Assembly: GCF_030012985.1 (NCBI RefSeq)
Contig: NZ_CP120233.1
Span: 2,091,001-2,155,000, forward strand
Source: Microbulbifer sp. VAAF005
GTDB lineage: Bacteria; Pseudomonadota; Gammaproteobacteria; Pseudomonadales; Cellvibrionaceae
Length of the DNA stretch: 64,000 nt
Reading direction: 5' to 3'
This document shows, one piece after another, positions 30,251 through 40,307 of the stretch. A program made the position numbers and the translations under genes. Below the pieces are notes generated by a model that was given only the letters and a program-made list of their open reading frames with translations, was not told where the DNA came from and did not search any database. Within the stretch, counting starts at the first letter, position 1, and each line of letters starts with the position of its first letter.

Positions 30251-30731
30251 CCCCTTCGCTCCACGTCCATTACAGCCGCTTCTCCACTACTACGGGTTGT
30301 TCCGCCCCTGTGACCAGTCTTGGTACTCAACGTCTTGCAGGGCCTCTACTTGACGCTCTTCCTTAACACCTGGACGACAGGTTCTCCTGTTCCACCCAAA
30401 AGCCTGTTGTGTGTTCACGCCACCTCTATGCCGGATGCCACTCGGTCGGTAAACAGGTAACCTCCAAGCTTATCCCCGCACTTAGCCAGTGCACGGGTTT
30501 TGACATCATCTTGGTAATACGCTTTCGACACCTCATCAGTGGTTCATTTGCATTCGTCTCTACACAACATACCTGACGTATCTCGTACGCCTTTTCCTCA
30601 AGCGCTTCTAACCAAAGCTCTTTACTCCGATCACCTTGAGGGGGTTTGTTATCACTTCCTGCAAAGCGATAACGGAGGGCCGACCTCCATCTCCTGGATA
30701 GCACGTATTTTTTTTTATTTATAAAAAAAAT

Positions 30732-31844
30732 ACTCAGGACGCACTGGCCGCAGGTATTATCAATGTGCGCGATATCGGCAACACGCATGAAAACATCTCA
30801 CGCATTGCCGGGATGTATGAGTCCGAGCAAATTATCGGCGGCGACCTTTTCCGTGCAGGGTTTATGGACCGGGAAAGTGAAAATGCCATGCGCATGGGCA
30901 AGACCGCAGATAGCCTGGAGGAAGCCAAGGAAATTGTCGAGTGGTATGCGGAGCGCGGCTACCAGCAAATTAAAACCTACAGCTCGATGGAACCCGAGTG
31001 GATCGCACCCTTAGCCAAACATATCCACGATAATGGTATGCGTTTATCCGGCCATATTCCTGCATTTATGACCGCCAAAGAAGCGGTAGATGCGGGCTTT
31101 GATGAAATTCAGCATATTAATATGCTGTTTCTGAATTTTATGGGCAAGCTAGATACCCGTAAAAAACTGCGCTTTACAGAAATCGGGGAACATGCCCATG
31201 AACTGGACCTGGAGAGCAAAGAAGTCGCCGCTTTCCTAGATAAACTGGCCGAAAAAGGCACCGTCGTAGACGCAACTACCACCGTATTCAGCTCCATGTT
31301 ACTGCGCCAGCCAGGCAAGGTAGATCCTGAATTTGCCGATATTACCGACCACCTTCCAGTCAATATCCAGCGCACTTTTGTCGGCGCCGAGCTGGATGTA
31401 AAACCGGAGCATCGGGATGACTACGACCTTTCAGCGGAAGCCCTACTGGCCATGATGCTCAAGTTACACGAGCACAAGGTCACTATGGTCGCGGGCTCCG
31501 ATGGCATCCCCGGATTTACCCTGTTACGTGAACTCGAACTCTATGCCAAAGCCGGTATTCCGAATATTGATGTGCTGCGCACAGCTACACTGGTACCGGC
31601 ACAAGTTATGGGGGCCGACGAGTACACTGGCAGTATCGCGGTGGGTAAAAATGCAGACCTGGTTTTACTGGAGGGAAATCCCCTTGAGGATATCACTGCG
31701 TTACGTCGCACTGCACTGGTACTCGAGGGACAAAATATGTATCGCCCGGATGAGCTTTACACTGCCTTGGGTATTAAACCTTTCCACCCTTCAGTGCCAT
31801 TTGAATTAAATAATACTACTACAGTAGCCACCAAGTCCGAGTAA
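30732..31844 (+). pseudogene. Exported amidohydrolase, 3' portion
   Basis: Continuation of the amidohydrolase begun at 27920, in frame from ACT 30732 (TQDALAAGIINVRDIGNTHEN). Remaining active-site blocks of the family are present: QIKTYSSMEPEW, the His of LSGHIPAFMTA, the His of EIQHINMLF and the Asp of MVAGSDG. The C-terminal beta domain reads GSIAVGKNADLVLLEGNPLEDI. With the 5' part, the uninterrupted protein would be about 687 residues. Without the intron, and with one base restored in the signal peptide, the protein would look complete. That suggests the intron arrived recently. Its natural substrate cannot be told from sequence. Confidence 0.85.
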
Positions 31845-31847
31845 GTT

Positions 31848-31892
31848 AAAAAAACAGAAGCGAAAAAAACAGAAGCGAAAAAAACAGAAAAG
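31848..31892 (+). repeat. Three 15-bp tandem repeats after the amidohydrolase stop
   Basis: Three copies of AAAAAAACAGAAGCG (the last slightly changed) begin 4 bp after the TAA stop. In the amidohydrolase frame they would read KKTEA repeats, so they may be a coded tail lost to a new stop, or plain slippage. Confidence 0.75.
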
Positions 31893-31928
31893 AAAAAACC
31901 GGCAATCCAAATGATTGCCGGTTTTTTT
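31893..31928. terminator. Bidirectional terminator between amidohydrolase and metE
   Basis: The stem CCGGCAATC/GATTGCCGG with a CAAAT loop is flanked by A-run and T-run, so it can serve both the rightward amidohydrolase and the leftward metE transcript. Confidence 0.9.
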
Positions 31929-31941
31929 ATTTATAAATTGG

Positions 31942-34175
31942 CTAGGCCAGTTCTGTGCGCACAGTGCGCGCAGCCTCTACCATATTCAGTAAGGATGACC
32001 CGACCTCAGCCCAGTTACGGGTTTTAAGGCCGCAGTCTGGGTTTACCCAAAGTCGCTCAACCGGCACCACCTGTGCAATTTTCTTAAGTTGCTCAACCAG
32101 CTCCCCCTTTCCGGCACATTGGGTGAGTGAATATCGTAAATGCCAGGTCCAATTTCATTGGGGTAACCACCGGTCTTATCGGCAAACGCGCTGAGTAGGC
32201 GCAAATCGGAGCGAGCTGACTCAATAGTAATTACATCCGCATCAAGGGAAACAATGGCATCCATAATTGCATTGAAATTGCTGTAACACATATGAGTGTG
32301 GATCTGGGTTTCCGCTTTTACTTCGCTACAGGTGTAGCGGAAACACCCTACCGCCCAGGCAAAATAATCCTGGTGCTCAGACTCTCGAAGGGGAACTCCC
32401 TCACGCAAAGCCGGTTCATCAATCTGGATGATCCCGATACCGGCCGCCTCAAGATCCAACACTTCTTCCCGCAATGCCTTGGCAATTTGCAGACAGCTCT
32501 CACTGCGGTGAATATCTTCCCTCGGGAAGGACCAGTTGAGAATTGTCACCGGGCCGGTAAGCATACCTTTTACCGGCTTATTAGTAAGGCTCTGGGCATA
32601 GCTGCTCCACTCTACTGTCATAGCGTTAGGCCGAGAGATATCACCAAAAATAATCGGGGGTTTCACACAGCGAGAGCCATAACTTTGCACCCAACCATTA
32701 CCGGTGTGTACAAAACCATCCAGTTGCTCCCCGAAATATTCCACCATATCGTTGCGCTCTGCCTCACCATGCACCAATACATCCAGACCGAGTATTTCCT
32801 GACGACGGATAGCTTCGGCAATTTCAGCGCGTAGATGTTCTAAATAATCCGCCTCAGAAATCTCGCTATTGCGGTACTTGCGGCGCACACCGCGCAAAAG
32901 ATCCGTCTGTGGGAATGAGCCTATTGTGGTAGTGGGTAGCAGTGGCAATTGCCAACGCTTGGCCTGTACTAAAGAGCGATCCTGAAAGCACTGTTGGCGC
33001 CAGGTATCCCGTAATTGATCAGCAATGGAGCCCTCGGCTACACCACTCTCTCCGCCTGAGACAGGGATCTCTGTGTCCTCATTGAGCAGCTGCTGTAATT
33101 GAGCCAACTCCTGAAGTTTCTGGCGGCTGTAAGCAAGCTTCTGTTTTTGCTCACTGGGCAGCTTGATCTCTGTTTCCAGATCCACAGGGCTGTGGAGCAG
33201 GGAGCAACTGGCTGATAGCCACAGGCGATCTTCCAACTGTTTCGCCAAAGGCTGCAAAGTGCCCTGCCAGCGGTTGAGCTCTGCTCGCCACACATTGCGC
33301 CCATTAATCACACCCGCAGACAGAACCTTATTTTTACCTACCAATTGGGCCGCAGCTTCAAGTTCTTCAAGTGCGCGTACACAGTCAATATGTACTCCGG
33401 ACACAGGGAGGGAAAATACCAGCTCCAAATTCTCGCGCAAAGGTGAGAAATAGGTAGCCAGCAGTGTATTCACCCCCGGGGCTACTGCCGCAATCTGCTG
33501 GTAGGTGCTATCAAAAGCCCCACGCCATTCATCCGGCAGATCCAGGCCTAGTATGGGTTCATCCAACTGCACCCATTCAACTCCGAGGTCAGCGAGCTGA
33601 GAAAGCAACTCGGCATAGCAAGGCAGGAGTTTTGGCACTAAATCCAGAGGGCTATCCACACCTCGCCCCAGCCACAGGTAAGTGAGTGGTCCGATAATCA
33701 CCGGCTTGGCTTTGTAGCCCAGGGATTGGGCTTCCCGCACCTCGTCAAGTAACCACTCACTATCAAGGGAGAACGCCTGATCATTGGAGAGTTCAGGGAC
33801 CAAGTAGTGATAGTTGGTATCAAACCACTTGGTCATGGCACTGGCCGCTACCGGCTGTCCCGATGGAGCGCGACCACGGGCCAAGCGGAAATACTGGTCC
33901 AGCTTGTTATCTGCCGCTCCTTCTTTAAAGCGCTGACCGACCACACCAAACATCAGGGAGTGATTCAGAACCTGGTCGTACCAGGCGAAATCCCCCACAG
34001 CTACACGGCTCAAACCGGCCTCACTTTGGGCCTGCCAGTTACCACGGCGTATCTCTGTGCCCACTTGCAGCAACTGCTGCTGGGGCATATCACCGCGCCA
34101 ATAGGCTTCTTGCGCTTTCTTTAGTTCGCGATTGGCTCCGATACGCGGATAGCCGAGGATATGTGTTTGCACCAT
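31942..34175 (-). CDS. metE: Cobalamin-independent methionine synthase (frameshifted near 3' end)
   Basis: Transfers a methyl group from 5-methyl-tetrahydropteroyl-triglutamate to homocysteine, the last step of methionine synthesis without B12. The N-terminus ([21 protein letters not shown]) and zinc-site motifs such as HTHMCYSNF are intact. As written the frame breaks at a C5 run (32103-32107) and stops at 32043, losing about 45 residues including the zinc-ligand Cys. Adding one base restores [26 protein letters not shown] and a normal stop at 31942, giving about 744 residues (E. coli 753). It is divergent from metR, the classical regulatory arrangement. Confidence 0.95.
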
Positions 34176-34304
34176 GGCCGCCTTCCCAAGCTCTTTCCTG
34201 TGAGGGGATCAAAGTTGCCCCATTGAAAAATACCCCGCAGCTGCGATCTCGGTAACGGTCGCATTAGCGAGAGTCCTGACTTGATTGTGTGCGCACAGTG
34301 CTGT

Positions 34305-34348
34305 TCAATCAATTTCATATTTTTTGCAAATAACATGAATAATTTTAA
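34305..34348. promoter_or_regulatory. Possible MetR sites between metE and metR
   Basis: Two near matches to the MetR consensus TGAA-N5-TTCA lie in the divergent region: TCAA-N5-TTCA at 34305-34317 and TGAA-N5-TTAA at 34336-34348, each with one mismatch. Position supports a role; the match alone is weak. Confidence 0.35.
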
Positions 34349-34350
34349 TG

Positions 34351-35307
34351 ATGATTGAATTGCGCCATTTGCGTGCGCTGAGTGTTTTGCGTGAGACAGG
34401 CAGCCTGGTACGCGCAGCGGAGCGCCTTCACCTGACCCAGTCGGCTCTTTCGCACTTATTTCGCGAAATGGAGGACCGGCTCGGCCAAGAACTGTTTATA
34501 CGCAAATCCCGGCCTCTGCGATTTACCAGTGCCGGTCTGAGACTGCTGCAATTGGGAGACGACATACTGCCCCAGGTAGCTATAGCACAGCGGGACCTGT
34601 CCCGGCTGGCATCTGGGCAAGCGGGCAGGCTCAATATCGCTATCGAGTGCCACAGCTGTTACCAGTGGCTGATGCCCGCACTGAATACCTATCGGGACGA
34701 CTGGCCCGAAGTGGAACTGGACCTGTGCAGCGGCTTCCACTTCGATCCCCTGCCCGCACTGGTGCGCGGCGATCTGGACCTGGTTGTCACTTCTAATCCA
34801 GACCCGGACCTCAAAGGCTTACACTACGAGCCGCTGTTCAGCTTTGAAATGTGCCTTGCCATAAGCCGCAAACACCCACTGGCGCAGGAGAGCAAGCGGC
34901 GCTGGGTAGAACCGCAGGAATTGGCTGGTGAAGTCCAGATTACCTACCCGGTTGAGCGCGAGCGGCTGGATATATTCCAGCACTTTCTCGATCCAGCCGG
35001 AATAGAGCCAGCGGGTGTTCGGACCGCAGAACTCACTGTGATGATGGTTCAGTTAGTAGCCAGCGGCCGAGGGGTTTGCGCCCTGCCCAATTGGGCCCTG
35101 CACGAGTACCTGCAAAAGGGGTTTGTTTCCCAACTCCAGCTGGGTATAGAGGGCCTTTGGAGCACTCTCTACGCGGCAGTGCGGGAAGATATGCTCGAGC
35201 AACCTTATCTCACAGACTTCCTCAAAACCGCACGGGATACCAGCTTTGCCAATCTACAAGGTGTGAGAGCGACCAAAACCAGCCCCAGTGTGGCAGAACC
35301 TGCCTAA
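34351..35307 (+). CDS. metR: LysR-family regulator of methionine genes
   Basis: A 318-residue LysR-type activator that uses homocysteine as co-inducer and controls metE and related genes. It starts MIELRHLRALSVLRETGSLVRAAERLHLTQSALSHLFREME, the typical winged helix-turn-helix, and keeps the MetR hallmark IAIECHSCYQWLMPAL in the effector domain. ATG 34351 matches the start of E. coli MetR; another ATG lies one codon upstream. It is divergent from metE with 175 bp between. Confidence 0.95.
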   Translation: MIELRHLRALSVLRETGSLVRAAERLHLTQSALSHLFREMEDRLGQELFIRKSRPLRFTSAGLRLLQLGDDILPQVAIAQRDLSRLASGQAGRLNIAIECHSCYQWLMPALNTYRDDWPEVELDLCSGFHFDPLPALVRGDLDLVVTSNPDPDLKGLHYEPLFSFEMCLAISRKHPLAQESKRRWVEPQELAGEVQITYPVERERLDIFQHFLDPAGIEPAGVRTAELTVMMVQLVASGRGVCALPNWALHEYLQKGFVSQLQLGIEGLWSTLYAAVREDMLEQPYLTDFLKTARDTSFANLQGVRATKTSPSVAEPA

Positions 35308-35463
35308 CCACTTACAAAAGTTAACTGGGCGGCTTAAGCCTTTGCGGAAATAATGACTTATTCAACCTCAGCACAATTATTAAACAAACTGAATATTTTC
35401 AGATCGAACAAATCAATGGTTTGGTCTGGCCGGAGAGGCCGGTAAAATCACACAAATAACGAT

Positions 35464-35726
35464 GGAGCCTCTGAACAACTCCGTGATACCTCTGGCTTAC
35501 AGAGCGGTTCACACTCAAGACGCGGCTTCGCAGGAATGTCCAGACCTTGCAAGAAGTCGCAACGCAGAGTGTGAATCGCTCTGCAAGCCCCGAAGGGCGG
35601 GTCTTGAAGGCCGCATCTGCTGCATGGCAGCGTCCGCAAAGGACTGTGACCATTCGCACTGAGCTGCGTCTAACACCTGCGGCCTTCAAGACCCGCAGAG
35701 GCATTACGGAGTTATTCAGAGGCTCC
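35464..35726. repeat. MITE-like element with nested inverted repeats
   Basis: A 263-bp non-coding unit bounded by 31-bp inverted ends (35464-35494 and 35696-35726; three differences, all compatible with G-U pairing). Inside are two more inverted repeats: 35501-35516 against 35567-35582 (one difference) and 35598-35615 against 35678-35695 (perfect, 18 bp). No transposase is present and no target duplication is obvious. The ends begin GGAGCCTCTGAA, which would suit a non-autonomous relative of an insertion sequence. It fills most of the 477-bp gap between metR and the cytochrome gene. Confidence 0.8.
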
Positions 35727-35784
35727 TTATATACGGCAGTGGCCTATACCCGGCCAAATGCCTGGACTTTGTAGGAGACCCTCT

Positions 35785-36324
35785 ATGTCAAACCCGGTTG
35801 AACGTTGGAACTCAGTGAGTAAAGGACTGCACTGGCTTTTTGTAATCCTGCTGCTCTCTGTGTGGGGAGCGGTTGAACTGCATGAGTTTTACGAGCGCGG
35901 CGACCCCATGCGCGGCTGGTTTATGCAGCTGCACTTCTCCCTGGGAGTCGGTGTCCTGATGCTTCTGGCCCTTCGCCTCTACTGGCGTGCACGTCACAAG
36001 CGCCCAGAGATTGAAGGCAAGAAGTGGCAGAAGGCACTGTCCAGCCTGACCCATGGTGGGCTCTACCTGTTGATTCTGGCTATGCCGGTTTCTGGCATCG
36101 TGATGCGCCAACTGTTTGGGCGCGATACCGAGTTTTTTGGCCTGTTTGCCGTTCCCAACCTGTTCGCCAAAAATCCGGATCTGGGCAAGCAAATCGCTTT
36201 CCTACACAAAGATGTAATGTGGCCCGCCCTGCTCGTATTGGTTGGACTGCATATCGCTGCGGCCCTGTGGCATCACTTTATTGCCCGCGATAACACTTTG
36301 ACCCGGATGCTGCCGCAACGCTAA
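35785..36324 (+). CDS. Cytochrome b561 family membrane protein
   Basis: A 179-residue inner-membrane dihaem cytochrome with four transmembrane helices. Candidate haem-binding histidines lie in KGLHWLFV, MQLHFSLG, FLHKDVMW and ALWHHF. ATG 35785 (MSNPVERWNS) follows AGGAGA at 35773-35778; the longer frame from 35758 is not needed. Proteins of this family pass electrons between quinol and periplasmic acceptors, and some act as superoxide:ubiquinone oxidoreductases. It is monocistronic here, facing deaD across a shared terminator. Confidence 0.9.
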   Translation: MSNPVERWNSVSKGLHWLFVILLLSVWGAVELHEFYERGDPMRGWFMQLHFSLGVGVLMLLALRLYWRARHKRPEIEGKKWQKALSSLTHGGLYLLILAMPVSGIVMRQLFGRDTEFFGLFAVPNLFAKNPDLGKQIAFLHKDVMWPALLVLVGLHIAAALWHHFIARDNTLTRMLPQR

Positions 36325-36364
36325 TCCAAGATAGGGAAGTGAGGAGAGACAGGGAGAGTTGAAT

Positions 36365-36390
36365 GGGAGAGCGCAAGGCTGCGCTCTCCC
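36365..36390. terminator. Strong hairpin between cytochrome b561 and deaD
   Basis: A perfect 11-base-pair stem (GGGAGAGCGCA/TGCGCTCTCCC) with an AGGC loop lies between the two converging genes. It lacks long T-runs but is well placed to end both transcripts. Confidence 0.7.
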
Positions 36391-36418
36391 GAATAGAACC
36401 AGCTAAAGCAGGTAGGAC

Positions 36419-38185
36419 TTACTCGTCGTTATTGCCGCGCTTGGCTTTGGGCTTTCCTTTGGGCTTGAACTTAGGCTTACCCTTAGGCTTCCCTTTCGAT
36501 TTCACCGCCGCTTCATCGAAGCGGGTGATTTTCATCGGCTTACCGGAAACACGCACCTTCTTCAGGTGTTGGAACACTTCTTTCGGCATTCCCTGAGGCA
36601 GATCTACCGTGGTGAAATCGTTGTAGATTTCGATACGGCCAATATAGGAGCTGTCCAGATCCACCTCATTGGCAATAGCGCCAACAATGCTGCCGGGACG
36701 CACGCCCTGCTCGCGGCCGATCTCGATACGGAAGCGCTCCAGCCCCTCATCGGGCGGCGGCAGCTTGCGATCTTTCTCGAAGCTTTCCTTCTTGCGGCGG
36801 CGGCCACCGTCAAAGTCATCATCGCGCTCGCGACGCTCTTTGCGCGGCCTCTGCTCTTTCTCTTGAATCAGCAGGGGCTGATCACCTTGGGCCATTGCAG
36901 CCAGCGCGGCGGCAACATCCAGTGGATCAACCTCATTCTGCGCCAGGAATTCCTCAACCAGCTGGCGATAGGGCGCCAGATCAGTTTGGCCTTCCAGGGT
37001 CGCGGTGATGCGCTCGCGGAAGCGCTGCATACGGGCACTGTTAACCGCATCTGCGCTGGGCAAATCGAGTTTTTCGATCGGCTTCTTGGTCGCTTTCTCG
37101 ATGACTCGCAACATACGGCGCTCGCGGGGCGCCACAAACAGGATCGCATCGCCTTCGCGACCGGCGCGGCCGGTACGACCGATACGGTGAATATAAGCTT
37201 CGGTATCGTAGGGGATATCGTAGTTAATCACGTGACTGATACGCTTTACGTCCAGTCCACGAGCCGCAACATCGGTGGCTACAACAATATCGAGCTTGCC
37301 ATTTTTCAGCTTGTCGATCACGGCTTCACGCAGGTTCTGCGCCATATCACCGTTCAGGGCGGCACTGGCGAACCCTCTGGCGGCCAGCTTATCTGCCAGT
37401 TCCACGGTGCTGTTTTTGGTGCGCACGAAGATAATCGTGGCGTCCACCGGCTCCGCTTCAAGAATACGGGTCAGTGCATCCAGTTTGTGCAGACCACCAA
37501 CCGGCCAATAGCGCTGGCGAATGGTTTCCGCAGTCTCGGTCTTAACACGGATTTTTACTTCAACCGGCTCATCCAAATGCTCGCGGGCGATGCGGGCAAT
37601 CTCTTTTGGCATAGTGGCGGAAAACAGCGCAATCTGACGCTCTTCAGGAATTTGCTCCAGTACCCACTGCACATCATCGATAAAGCCCATGCGCAGCATT
37701 TCATCCGCCTCATCCAGCACCAGGGTGCGCAGATTGGACAGATCCAGCGAACCGCGACGCATATGGTCCATCACCCGCCCGGGAGTACCTACCACCAGCT
37801 GAACGCCACGCTTCAACTGCTGTATCTGGCCGCGGTAGTCAGCGCCACCGTAGATAGGCGCAACGTGGAAACCTTTCAACTTAGATGCGTAAGACTGGCA
37901 GGCTTCAGCCACTTGAATAGCCAGTTCGCGGGTCGGTGCCAGCACCAGTGCCTGAGGGCGACGATCCTTCAGGTCCAGCTGGGAGAGTAGCGGCAGCGCA
38001 AAGGCTGCGGTCTTGCCAGTGCCGGTCTGGGCCTGGCCTAGCACATCCCGCCCCTCCAGCAGGGACGGAATAGTTTGTGCCTGGATCGGGGAGGGAGTCT
38101 CATAGCCGAGCTTTTCGATGGCGCTGAGAATTTCAGACGGCAGACCCAACTGGTCGAAGCCGGCCGCTTTAGGGGTATCGGTCAT
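36419..38185 (-). CDS. deaD: ATP-dependent DEAD-box RNA helicase
   Basis: Cold-shock-type RNA helicase (DeaD/CsdA) acting in ribosome assembly and mRNA decay. Motifs in order: GYETPSPIQAQTIP (Q motif), AQTGTGKTAA (motif I), PTRELAIQ, VGTPGRVMDH, VLDEADEML (motif II), FSATMP (III), IIFVRTKN, ATDVAARGLDV and HRIGRTGRAGR (VI). After a charged Arg/Lys linker comes a DbpA-like RNA-binding domain (RIEIGREQGVRPGSIVGAIANE, YIGRIEI) and a KPKGKPK-rich basic tail. ATG 38185 (MTDTPKAAG) gives 588 residues; a GTG four codons upstream is also possible. GC is high, as for other core genes. Confidence 0.95.
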   Translation of the reverse strand: MTDTPKAAGFDQLGLPSEILSAIEKLGYETPSPIQAQTIPSLLEGRDVLGQAQTGTGKTAAFALPLLSQLDLKDRRPQALVLAPTRELAIQVAEACQSYASKLKGFHVAPIYGGADYRGQIQQLKRGVQLVVGTPGRVMDHMRRGSLDLSNLRTLVLDEADEMLRMGFIDDVQWVLEQIPEERQIALFSATMPKEIARIAREHLDEPVEVKIRVKTETAETIRQRYWPVGGLHKLDALTRILEAEPVDATIIFVRTKNSTVELADKLAARGFASAALNGDMAQNLREAVIDKLKNGKLDIVVATDVAARGLDVKRISHVINYDIPYDTEAYIHRIGRTGRAGREGDAILFVAPRERRMLRVIEKATKKPIEKLDLPSADAVNSARMQRFRERITATLEGQTDLAPYRQLVEEFLAQNEVDPLDVAAALAAMAQGDQPLLIQEKEQRPRKERRERDDDFDGGRRRKKESFEKDRKLPPPDEGLERFRIEIGREQGVRPGSIVGAIANEVDLDSSYIGRIEIYNDFTTVDLPQGMPKEVFQHLKKVRVSGKPMKITRFDEAAVKSKGKPKGKPKFKPKGKPKAKRGNNDE

Positions 38186-38394
38186 TTCGGAATTCACTTG
38201 AAGCCAAAGTCCCTATCGCGGGACCGGAGCGGTGGGTAAAAGGCCGCGCAGTCTAACAGGTTAGACGATCCAGATCAGCCTGTTTTTTAGGCAAGTTGAT
38301 TAGCATGTATCTCCGCCGACAGATAGGATATCAATATTGGGTAGATAAAAAGAAAAGCGTCATTGATCTAGAGGTAAAAAGAGTACAGCGCTCC

Positions 38395-39628
38395 TTAGAC
38401 CATATCCACCTCAGTCTCAGGCTGCCGCCTTCGCTCCGTTGCACGGGCCTCCGTCAAGCGCCTGCAAACTCCATCGATTGTAGCGGCAATATGGCGGGAG
38501 AAGCTGCCATCCACTTGGGTCTTATCATAAAGATAGGCCCGAAATCGCTGGAAGAACTCCGTGTCTACCGGGTCGGGTTGACTCCAAAAGCTGGAGAGTC
38601 CCCCTTGGTGAGTCAGCCCCGGTAAGTCATACAGTGATCGTCCAAGTACTTGAGTTGGCACCTCGTGGAAGAGTGCAGATATACCCACTGTACTGTTGAT
38701 TGTTACAACCCCTAGGGTGTGGTCGAGCAAAGTCGGCAGGTGCAGGTCATGGCAATAAATAACCCTTCCGGTAATCTGGTAGCGAGTTTCCAGCTCCCGT
38801 ATCAGCTTTTGATAGTGACAAAACCCACGATCCATAGGGTGGTGCTTTATTACCATCACCGAACCCTGTGGCGCATTTTGTGCAAACGACTGCACCACCA
38901 CCTCGATCGCATTTTCGATAGAAAACAGATCAGAGTGCTTTCGCAGTTGAAAATCATCGCGGGTTTGAAGTGGAAAAAGAAAGTACCGACCGCTGAGTTC
39001 ACCCGTCAAACGGGCCGTAAGTCCCCGCTCCATCAGTTTATACAGGCCTTTTCGATAGAAACTCCTGATCCAGCAAACACCTTCACCTAGCCAGCTGAGA
39101 CTTCGGTGGTGCCGATAGTGGGGAAATTCCGATTGAGAAACCCGCATCGCAAGATAATAGGCCATTGCAAAACGTGCTCGCCTAAAAAAGTTTGCCCAAC
39201 AGGTTTAACCGGCTTTCGCTCTCTGGCTCGATAACTATTAATTGCTTCTCGAGACCAGTCCGTACGCGAATGAGCGTTAACCCCCCAAATTCAAGAGTGA
39301 TAAAATCCGGTCGCAAATATCCCTCTTCAAATACACCAAAAGCGATCCCCTTGGACTCGCAGATGGATTTTGCAATGGTATGCAGGCGGCGGCAGTCCCC
39401 ATAGCAAAAAACAGTATCTACATTATTTTTAGATAGATAATCTGAGAAGAAGGCACTCCAATCACTTTCTCCCCCGGTGAAATCCGCTTGAAAATCAGCC
39501 CAAGCGAAGTAGCGATCCCCGCCATTAAAGTTGATCTTATGAGTAATGACTCCGCTCTGTGACAAGCGCTTTGCCAATTGGGCAAAAAATGGGCCATGAG
39601 GTCCTTGTAAAAATACTGCCACAGACAT
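38395..39628 (-). CDS. kpsS: Capsule polysaccharide Kdo-linker glycosyltransferase KpsS (frameshifted)
   Basis: KpsS adds the first Kdo to the lipid anchor of group-2 capsules, with KpsC extending the linker. The N-terminal part (MSVAVFLQGPHGPFFAQLAKRL, FCYGDCRRLH, FGVFEEGYLRPDFITLE) and C-terminal part (YYLAMRVSQSEFPHYRHHRSL, RYFLFPLQTRDDFQL, VTINSTVGISALFHEVPTQVLG) are in different frames. Removing one base from the A6 run at 39184-39189 joins them as KLFRRARFAMAYYLAM and gives about 410 residues, the family length. It is separated from kpsC by about 680 bp of unassigned DNA, so it may have its own promoter. Confidence 0.9.
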
Positions 39629-40307
39629 GTATTGGCTTTTCCTTGAGCTAAGGTCACTGGATACGTTGAAACGAGGCGATGAATAAAAAAGAAATGACTG
39701 TGAAATTAGGCAAACTCCACAGTTATTATATTGAACTGCTTTTTACATCTATGCGAGCCATTTAACAACATAGAACCTGGATATTAGAGTCGCTACTAAC
39801 AGGGCAGAAACTTTTGTAAATTTGGCAGCAAAAACTGCTCAACTATGGTTTCTTACTTCAAGGATCGTCCCATAAATCAAACTGTATAGCGAAAAAATGC
39901 CAACACACAATTTGTATTTGGTACAAACCATAAAGTCAATTCATATAAAAGCACGACCACTCCGCCCACCAGAAAATTAACATCTGGTGACACATAAGAT
40001 GGGGATGGCCCTGTAGTAACCCGAATAAATTCCAGCTCCATTTAATCCCACATCTTATACCAGGAAAAAATAGGTGTCAGTACAATTGGTACTATAATCA
40101 CGGAAGTGTAATCGAGCGTAATAGAGTAAGAATGGCTTGCAGCCAAAACCTTGGAAACCAGTTACCGAACACTTAGCGCAGAAGGGGGAAATATAAAAGT
40201 TAGCAAAGTAGAAGTCTGAAACTATATTCCCTGAGGTCTAAAAATTTAAACCCATGCATCAAAAGAAATTGAAGAGATAGCCTTATACTGAATTACGGGT
40301 ACAACTT
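39629..40307. other. Unassigned 680-bp gap between kpsC and kpsS
   Basis: AT-rich sequence without a convincing open frame on either strand. Between two genes that are normally adjacent, this is unusually long. It may hold a promoter for kpsS, or a decayed gene. I found no repeats or transposase remnants in it. Confidence 0.45.

Larger units (their letters stand above)
28870..30731 (-). mobile_element. Group II intron inserted antisense in an amidohydrolase gene
   Basis: The 1.86-kb insert splits the amidohydrolase frame. Read on the minus strand it has about 450 nt of structured 5' RNA, a reverse transcriptase/maturase ORF (domain IV), domain V (28911-28944) and a short domain VI ending CTACTCGACT. 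The likely intron 5' end is GTGCT at 30705, consistent with the GUGYG-like rule. That leaves 26 bp of AT-rich palindrome (30706-30731) between intron and exon which I cannot assign. Exact ends need an empty-site comparison. Confidence 0.88.

Noticed and set aside
35464..35726. Complete insertion sequence
   Set aside because: The repeat-bounded unit is 263 bp and encodes no transposase on either strand.
36566..37990. Long open frame (474 codons) opposite deaD
   Set aside because: It mirrors the GC-rich codon pattern of deaD, which has every helicase motif intact on the other strand.
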